From positions 1-38,336 of the forward strand of contig LWCA01000229.1 of the NCBI GenBank assembly GCA_001642005.1: 38,336 nt of DNA, read 5' to 3'. This DNA comes from Intoshia linei. Its lineage: Eukaryota > Orthonectida > Rhopaluridae. The notes beneath the pieces were generated by a model that saw only the letters and a program-made list of their open reading frames with translations, did no database searches and was not told the DNA's origin. Positions 30,908-38,336 of the stretch are shown one piece after another (within the stretch, counting starts at the first letter, position 1; each line of letters begins with the position of its first letter). Both the position numbers and the translations under genes were made by a program.

Positions 30908-32084
30908 AGGATATCTAATGTTAAATGTGATAGTTTATTAAATTTTATATTTACATTCTTTCAATTTTAACAATGGAAAAATACACTGGAAATTGATTAC
31001 AACTACTTGATCATCTTTTTTGTTAATCAAAACAAACAAATATTCACATTAGGGCTATTCAAAAATGAATATTTTAATTTTAAAAATATTGGTTCAATGA
31101 TAATATATTAAGTTATTTTTAACCGGAAATACGTGATTTCTGGAGATGAAATTTTATTTCTATATACTATTAACTGGAGATAACAGTGTATTCTATAATT
31201 TTTTTTAAAATTCTAGGACTATTTTTATTTTTAAAAAAATGGTAATCCGAGGGTTTGATATGAAAAAAAACTTTTTTGGGATTGCAATTTATGATAATGT
31301 TTATATAATATAATAAAAAAAATGACAATTAATTAATTTTTTTTACACTACCCACAATTAATGTTGAATAAATTCGATAGTGTATAAGGTAGTTTCCCAA
31401 ATTTTCGAAAAAATTGCAAATAATGGATTTCAAAATTAATTTAAAGTGTATTTAATTGATTTAAATTTTAGAATAATTAAACATCAAATAAACTAAAAAT
31501 TATGTATAAACAATTTAGTTGACAATTTCGCATTATGCATATTGAATTTCACGTGATAAGCCAGAGGATTAACAAACCGGATACTGTTAATTAATAGTAA
31601 TCCTTAACTGATTTAGCTAATAATTTTGACAAAATTAATTAACAAGCAAAAATGAGTTTATGGAAAATTAATTGAATCTATCATTACAATTTAATAAGTT
31701 TTTATTTATAATGAAATTTACAATAATAATTACATAAATCTGGGTTTGAAGAAATTAATTAATTAATAAAAATTACATTATTGTACTAAAAATGTATACA
31801 TTTGAAACACTGCTGTAAATTAGATGATTATTTTGTAGTTTACCGTAAATTATCACATAATTTTGAATTTCTAATTTTCACTTTAGGTAAATTACCGTTA
31901 ATTGAAAAATAGCTTAAATCGTATTAATTATTTTATTATTAATATTTTCTTTATGTATATGATATCATATTTAATACATTTTATGTATCATTTAATATGT
32001 ATGACTTTTTGGCATGCATCGATTGACCAACTACAGTGATCGGAGCAGAAGCTTAAACAGTTAGAAATTTTTTTTCACATAAAA
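30908..32084. repeat. intergenic with a strongly diverged family A fragment
   Basis: 31130-31290 follows family A in reverse (CGTGATTTCTGGAGATGAAATTT, ATTCTAGGAC-type and GATTGCAATTTATGATAATGTTTA-type blocks) with many differences. The rest is AT-rich with no coding island. Confidence 0.45.
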
Positions 32085-32395
32085 CCTGGGTCTTGGGCTA
32101 ACTGCATAACATTTTATTCCGTTTTCTATAAGCCTCATATGAACTGTGTTGTTGCTTGCATTTATGGTCCATTGCGTTTTTAATTGGGATAAACTCATTT
32201 GAGGTTGAATTTGATGTAATCTAGTAAGATTTTTGTCGTCGCGGATATCAGATAACCTTCTTCGACCAGTTCTCCCACTTATTTAATTACTTCTATTTTC
32301 CCGGAGCCGTTTTAAGGTTTTAGAAATAGTTATTTAGAGCCGCCACTTGTTTGCCATTTTCACGCAATGATTTTCCTTCGTATAATTTTATTAAA
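32085..32395 (-). pseudogene. Tc1-like transposase N-terminal relic
   Basis: The minus strand reads YEGKSLRENGKQVAALNN, then in another frame TLKRLRENRSN, a stop, and SGRTGRRRLSDIRDDKNL. TRLHQIQPQMSLSQLK and INASNNTVHMRLIENG follow. This order (first helix-turn-helix, GRPR-like linker, second helix-turn-helix ending VRRRL-like) is the Tc1/mariner DNA-binding half. Frameshifts and stops show decay, and the catalytic half is missing. Confidence 0.8.
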
Positions 32396-33012
32396 ATTTT
32401 AAAATTTATTATTGATGATTTAATTCTGTTTTGAAAAGAATCAGATGAAATCTATAAATTTAATTATGAATTATTTCAAATTTATGATGGTGTTGACGTA
32501 CTTTTGAATCGTTCATTTGTCAAAATTTAATATAATTGTATTTTGTTTTTATTTCAATTAATTTAAAAAAATAAAGCAAAAACTGAATTTATTTTTTTAT
32601 TATCTCAACCATATCCATAACTATAATGACCATAAAATTGAATCAAAAATTATAATTACATTTACTAATAAATTGAAAAACATGCTAAATATTTAAAAAT
32701 ATTTTTAGTGTTGACTTAATTTTGAATGTAATTGCTGTATATGATAAAATTAAAAGTATGAAAATTGATGAAATGTTGATTTAAAATATTGAATCAGTCT
32801 CAGGCAAAGATTCTCAGTAAATCAAAAACTAAGTAATATATGAAAAATTTACCCATGTTGAAACACTACCTGACTATATTTAGTTTTTCAAGTTATTGAA
32901 ATGTATTGCATATTTTTAAATTTCTAAAAAAAATTAAATAAATTTAAAATGACTTTACTTAAAATTGTTATGTTTGTGCTTGGTAACTTTAATAGAATTC
33001 CATAAAGCGTTC
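32396..33012. other. upstream region of POC1, nothing specific
   Basis: This AT-rich sequence contains the POC1 promoter. No element or coding island was recognised. Confidence 0.3.
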
Positions 33013-36000
33013 ATGACAGATTCAAACGATCCTTGTTTATTTCAGCAATTCAAAGGACATTATTCTAGTGTCACATGTCTAGATTTTAACTCTGAAACTC
33101 GTCAACTAGGTATCATAAAATAAATATTAATGTTACAGTGAAGCTTCCGGTTCACTCGACAAATGTGTAATGTTGTGGAATATTAATCCAAAATCCAGAT
33201 CATACCGCTACGTTGGACACCAAGTAAACTAATTTTTAACAATTTTGGTGCTATTAACTTTATTCTGTATTTAGGATGTAGTATATTGTGTTAGATTCAA
33301 CCCAACTGCATCCATTCTCGCTTCATGCTCTCGAGACAAAACAGTTCGTTTGTGGAAGCCAAGCATGTATCTTTTTTCATTTAATTACAAATACAAATGT
33401 TATTATAACAAATTAGAAAAGGTGAAAGTTCTATATTCAAACCACATTCTGCAGCCATTCGATGTGTGGACTTTTCTTATGATTCTTCTTATATCTGTAC
33501 AGCTTCAGATGATAAATCGGTTAAAGTAATGTTTTTATTAAAAACTAGTTTCACTGCTTTTGTGCTCAGTACAAACAGCATTTTCTATTTTAATTTTATT
33601 ATCCGAAAAAATAAAAGTAATGTAACTTCTTACTACAGTGTATTACAAAGGTTAGTACTGTATTTAAATTTATCATTCTTTTTTTATTAGCGGTGGTTCT
33701 CAAACCTTTTTTAGCAAAGACCAGTCATTTCATATTAAATTTTTGTGTGACCATTAATTGAATTAATTTTTAAAAAATATATTATTATTATCACTACATT
33801 ACATTTTTACGTTATTTCAATAAAAAATATAATTAACCCATTTTCTCCCATGTCAATTTTTGAATTTTTTTTCTCCGATTCTAATAAAATTTTAGAATTT
33901 TATTAATCAAAAATCAGTTCATATAACCAATGCCAAACATACCGTAACCCAAGACCCTATTCGGGACCTCGACGAAATTTTTATAAAATGGTTGCCACAT
34001 TTTCCAAATTGAGCATTAAAAAAATTATATTCTTCAATGTCATAATTATTTTTTGTGTTTAAAAAATTAAATTTAAAATATTAAATCATGCGCATTAGAG
34101 AAATGGCTAGTAGCTATATGACCCTACGCATCATTTGTGTAAAATTTTTTTACGGGCTTTTTTTTGTTTTCGCGTGGCTTCGAGCTGGGTATGTTCGGCT
34201 CTGCATACAACCATTAAAGTAAAATTTTACTACATCTATTACTATGTATTACCAAACATTTACATTACCACAGCAGTTATGGATCCTATATTCTAATCTC
34301 CATTCGATCTAAGTGAAAGCGCTATTTAATAATAATTCCATCATATTCGTAGATTTTGAAATTAATTAATGGCATGAATTCAGCCAGAGGCGAACCTATC
34401 CATACTAAAGCGCCCGAAAATAAAAATCAAGAAATTTTTCGCAAATGATGCTTAATGACAGATATCGCTAGCCACCTCTCCACCGGTCTGGTCCAGAGTT
34501 GCCAGATATAAAGTTAAATTCTTCATTTAAAAACCATTATTTTGAAATCTGTGTTTTCGAAGTGTACAATTGTTCTTTGCTGAAATAGTTCCATAAATTA
34601 ATGATAAATTTAACTCTAACAATTGAAAAGAATTTGTATTTTAATTATAATTCGTGGAAATTGAATTTATTGGAAATTTTGCATCTTAAAATTTTAAAGT
34701 TACCAGAAAATTGCTTCTCGGAGCAGTTCTATAACAACGATTTGTTTTAATAAAATATTTCGAAAAAAAATATATGAATACTAAAATGTTTTTTTGACCG
34801 TGAAGTCGTCACTTATTCGGATTGAAATTTTCTGTGTGTGTTAACAAGATACAACTGTACAACCTGTAAATTTTTTTAAATTTAAATTTATGATAATGTT
34901 TATGATTTTAAAATCCGCATCAGCATATATATTTTTTTTCAATTCTCTAACTTGTTTGATTTTCAAAAAGAGGGACAACTTGGGTTTTTGACCCGTAAGA
35001 TGTGAAATTGGGAGGTTGAAATTATGTTTCCGCACACCCCGGAAAAAACTGTAATTGAAATGTTGACTTTATAAAATTCTAAGACGGGTAGTTATTTAAA
35101 TAAAGCGTAAAACACACACAAAAAAATCACGTACCATATTATATAAGTTAGGATTAGCCACTCCAAAAATGTCACAATTTAACTCAATAATTTTAAATTT
35201 AATAAAAGAATATTTAAATCATAGAAACATTTATTTTGATGAAATTTAAGTTTTATACGAATAATTTTTATTTATTGTCATATTAAAACTTTATCTCTCT
35301 AAATTTTCGTCATTTTGTAAGATTAGAGATACTGTATGTTAATTTCTTAGATTTTTAATCTAAAATGTATACTAAAAATAATTTTTACATTGAATAATCA
35401 TCAAATCACTGTAAAACAATCTCATAAATATTAAATTTGATAAAAAAAATTTTAAGATGCAAAATTTCCAATAAATTTAATTTTAATTTAATTTTCCACC
35501 AATTTTAATTAAAATACACATTCATATCAATTGTTGGAGTTAAATTTAGCATTAATTTATAGAACTATTTCAGCAAAAAACAATTGTACATTTCGAAAAC
35601 ACAGATTTCAAAATGATGGTTTTTAAATGAAGAATTTAACTTTATATCTGGCAAATCTGGTCTGGCTTGACAATTTAAATTTTACACACAAAATACTTAC
35701 TAATGATATTTAAAAATTTCTTCAAAAATTAAAAAAGTTTGAATATCTTGAATTTGTAGTCATTCAACGCAGGTTCAATATTATTATTGAATTATTTTTT
35801 TATCAAATTTGTAGGTTTGGACAACCGACCAACATAAATTTGTTTGCTCGTTTACTGGCCATTTGAATTGGGTTCGGTGTGCTGTGTTTAGTTATGATAC
35901 TCGAAATGTAGCATCTTGCAGTGATGATCATACTATCAAAATATGTAATATGGCAAGTGGGAGCGTTGTCTCAAATTTTGTTGTTCCCGGTGTCACTTTT

Positions 36001-37792
36001 TCCTCAGTTTGCTTTTATATCGATAATTCTTCTATTATTTCTGGTTCCAGTGATGGAGTTGTTAGAATTTGGGACTTGCGTACTTCGAAATTGTTACAAC
36101 AATACAATGGTAAATATTTTATATTTATTACATAAAGTAGAAAATTTAATTGAATAACAGTAGATTTACAACTTTCAAAAATGGCAATATAATTAATTTG
36201 ATAATGTAAATTTTAAATTATCAAATTTATTCCCACAGTAAATTAACTGGTTTTTATTTTATGCATTTAACCGATTAATATTTAGTGGGTAATTAAATTT
36301 CGTTTTTTTGACCACTACTTTGTGTTTCTTATTTTGAAAATTAAGGTATATTTAGCTCATTTATCACCAATTAATTCAATCTCATTACATTCGTCTGGTA
36401 ACTACTTGCTAACAGCTAGCGATGATGCATGTTTGAAAATTTTGGATTTATTGGAAGGCAGATCCATTTATACGCTTAGAGGGCACAAGTCTTCAATACG
36501 AGCTGCTGTTTTTAAAAGTCAAGGTGATGAGTTTGCTTCCGCCGGAGATGATAATGAGGTGATATTTCATAAATTGATTATGTAATTATATTTTGGATAG
36601 ATATTTGTTTGGAAAACAAATTTTACTAAAAATAAAACCAATTATCAAATTTCCAATTTAAAAAGCAACATTCAGGATAAATCATTAAAAAACCTTGCAG
36701 AGAAAAATCACACAAAAGAGAAAGAAAAAGATTTTCCTCCTTGTACAGAAGATGATATCGAAGTTATGGAGAAAATCATTATAAATGATACGTATAAAGC
36801 ACCAAAATCTTTAAATATTGAAAACGGTTATCATATTCCTATGAACAATTCAATTTATAAAACTAATTCTTCAAATGTACTTGATTCAAACAGAATATTT
36901 AATGAACTTTGTTGTATTAAAGAAATTCATTCTAGGGAAATAAGTGAACTTACCAAGTCAGTAACTGATTCGCTCCAGCATATTGCTACTCAGGTTGATA
37001 TTTTAGCTGAGGTAATTTAATGATTTTTTTTGCCGGAATTCATAATTATAATTGAGAAATGTACATTGTACATAAATTATAACTGACAAACATAATTAAT
37101 TAATTAAGTATGTTACATTTTATTTTGAAGTGCTAGTACAATGTAATTGAATCAATTCATATTTAGATTCAAATGTACTAAAGTACTCACCCGTAGAATT
37201 TACACATTTATAAGTTACGTTTTGTATATATAGAAATATGTCCAAAATTAATATACTGAAAAAGTATGAAGTTTACCATAAGTTTTAACGAAAATTTACA
37301 AAATAATAGTTGTGTAGCTTTCAAAAAAAATTGCAAAATTTGAAAAATAATAATTAATTAGTTTTTCCTCAATGTTCATTCGAAACATCAACGTAACTTA
37401 TAGCGAGGGATTACTGTATAAGTTATATATTGTCAACTTTTATCTGGTTTTAGTTAATTATAATGAACTAATTGTAATGTAATTATCAAATAATAAATTA
37501 CAAAACGTATTGACGATTTAAGTTATTAGCTATACAGTATAGCCGAGCTTTGTGTAAACCTCTGTTATCGTAACTGACATAGACCACCCTTTTTGGGTTT
37601 TTTTAAAAAGTAGGTAGCCAAAACGGAGATGTATAATGTATTATTTATAATGACAACAAGATATTTAGATTTTACTTCTTTATTCAATTATTATACTTAT
37701 ATTTTATATTAATATTTTAGACAGTTTCAATTATTGAACAAAGATTAACAAGCGTGGAAGATACCGTTCATTCTCAATATGAAAAAAATTAA
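33013..37792 (+). CDS. POC1: POC1 centriolar WD40 protein
   Basis: POC1 binds centriole and basal-body microtubules and is needed for their stability and for cilia. Exons 33013-33109, 33144-33223, 33275-33366, 33417-33525, 35815-36109, 36356-36558, 36601-37011 and 37721-37792 give 452 residues. Seven WD repeats fill about residues 13-300, for example FKGHYSSVTCLDFNSE, SGSLDKCVMLWNINP, SRDKTVRLWKP, IKGESSIFKPHSAAIRCV and HSSGNYLLTASDDACLKILD. A polar linker is followed by the POC1 C-terminal coiled coil, DSLQHIATQVDILAE plus TVSIIEQRLTSVED from the last exon. All phases agree. Introns range from 34 bases to 2289 bases; the largest is packed with repeats. Repeats 4 and 6 lack the usual Trp (IKICNM, LKILDL). 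Confidence 0.95.
33691..33760 (+). repeat. solo hAT-like terminus in POC1 intron 4
   Basis: The sequence CGGTGGTTCTCAAACC followed by an AAGACCAGTCA block has the look of a hAT-type MITE left end. No partner end was found in the intron, so it is truncated. Confidence 0.45.
34494..35659. mobile_element. hAT-like element with about 200-base inverted ends in POC1 intron 4
   Basis: 34494-34700 and 35455-35659 are inverted repeats, starting CAGAGTTGCCAGATATAAAG and continuing through TCTTCATTTAAAAACCAT and AGTTAAATTC blocks. The flanks GTCTGGTC (34486-34493) and GTCTGGCT (35660-35667) agree at six of eight positions, consistent with an aged 8-base duplication. The centre holds a family A copy in reverse orientation. 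No transposase frame was seen. Confidence 0.78.
34740..35150 (-). repeat. dispersed repeat family A, nested copy
   Basis: This is the reverse-oriented left half of family A (TTTTTTTGACCGTGAAGTCG, GTTTTTGACCCGTAAGATG), followed by GTAATTGAAATGTTGACTTT and ATTCTAAGACGGGTAGTT. The outer part is shared with 28528-28600 and the inner part with 24715-24780. It sits inside the inverted-repeat element at 34494-35659. Confidence 0.7.
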
Positions 37793-38336
37793 ACTTAATA
37801 TAACCAAAATTTTGATAAATAAATATATTTTTTCATACTTTATAGATCTACAACCATATATGAAGCATAGTTTCTCAAACTAAACAACGAGACAATGCAG
37901 AACTTGTCATGGGTCGAGAATCGCGAATACAAAAAGTCAAACAACGAAAAAATATGAAATATAATGTACTAATTAAATTTACACTGAAATAAATGCTAAT
38001 TCTTTCAGAAACTATATTAGGTTTCAAACTGATCAGTTAAAATTATCAATTGATTCATGACTTCAAGATGACGATCATTTAAGATATAGACCAGGGCTTC
38101 CCAAACTCATTTTCTCTACCGCCCCTTAAAAAATTTCACTACGTCGTATATATTTAAAAATTTATTCAATAAATAACCCATTTTTTTTGGTTCAACTCAC
38201 ATTATGTCCCAAGTCTAAATTAATTAAAAAATGATATATTTATTGTCGTGTCGTGTTATATATATGTAAACTATGAAACATAATTTAGAAAAATATACAA
38301 TAAAGTTCATGATTATCATATTTAATCAACTTTTCA
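37793..38336. mobile_element. downstream flank of POC1 with the left end of a hAT-type MITE
   Basis: At 38092 the sequence CAGGGCTTCCCAAACTC followed by ACCGCCCCTTA has the typical hAT-MITE start. The window ends before any right terminus. 37793-38091 shows no gene. A pogo-like solo end (minus strand TACAGTAATCCCTCGCTATA) also occurs at about 37397-37421, inside the last POC1 intron. Confidence 0.5.

Noticed and set aside
1-38336. tRNA, rRNA, snRNA genes and CRISPR arrays
   Set aside because: No T-arm GGTTCRANNCC context, conserved rRNA blocks, snRNA signatures or regularly spaced repeats were found on either strand by eye.
1-38336. Myxozoan origin of the window
   Set aside because: AT richness and small genes would fit, but a complete POC1 gene implies centrioles and cilia, which myxozoans lack. 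This is not excluded formally.

Overview
The window is AT-rich nuclear DNA from a small-genome animal. All confidently assembled genes are eukaryotic and most are cut by very short GT-AG introns, typically 33-65 bases. They include two paired-type (Otx-like, Lys50) homeobox genes, calreticulin with a KDEL tail, calcineurin B, V-ATPase subunit D, MON1 and POC1. POC1 is a centriole/basal-body protein, so the animal should be ciliated; that argues against a myxozoan. Tiny introns, several kilobases per gene and a reduced regulatory repertoire fit an orthonectid (Intoshia-like) best. A dicyemid or another redu­ced animal remains possible, and this is inference.

Layout. 1-2271: two unidentified minus-strand genes (614-916 and about 1294-2271). 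2272-5014: repeats. 5015-5230: a 59-residue GATA-type zinc-finger protein (minus). 6150-9708: MON1, whose fourth intron carries a 1.25 kb DNA transposon and whose last intron carries a 272-base MITE. 9709-12323: repeats plus a TFIIIC subunit 6-like gene. 12324-15747: three minus-strand CD225/dispanin-like membrane protein genes in tandem. 16559-18892: calcineurin B. 18893-21269: repeats and a MITE. 21270-21559: a small, apparently frameshifted gene meeting calreticulin (21565-22957, minus) tail to tail. Calreticulin and ATP6V1D (23347-24241, plus) diverge from a shared 389-base spacer. 26402-27226 and 29942-30907: tandem homeobox genes. 33013-37792: POC1, with a 2.3 kb repeat-filled intron.

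Common themes. MON1 (Rab7 activation), calreticulin, calcineurin B and the V-ATPase are conserved housekeeping functions and are not an operon. Every intron over 1 kb contains an identifiable transposable element, so long introns here look like mini-introns inflated by insertion. Tandem paralogues (CD225 and homeobox) differ in intron presence. At least seven copies of one dispersed non-coding repeat (family A), several hAT-type MITEs with 8-base target duplications, one TA-flanked MITE, and relics of mariner and Tc1 transposases fill the intergenic space. Exon structures were inferred by eye from reading frame, splice signals and family alignment, and have no transcript support.
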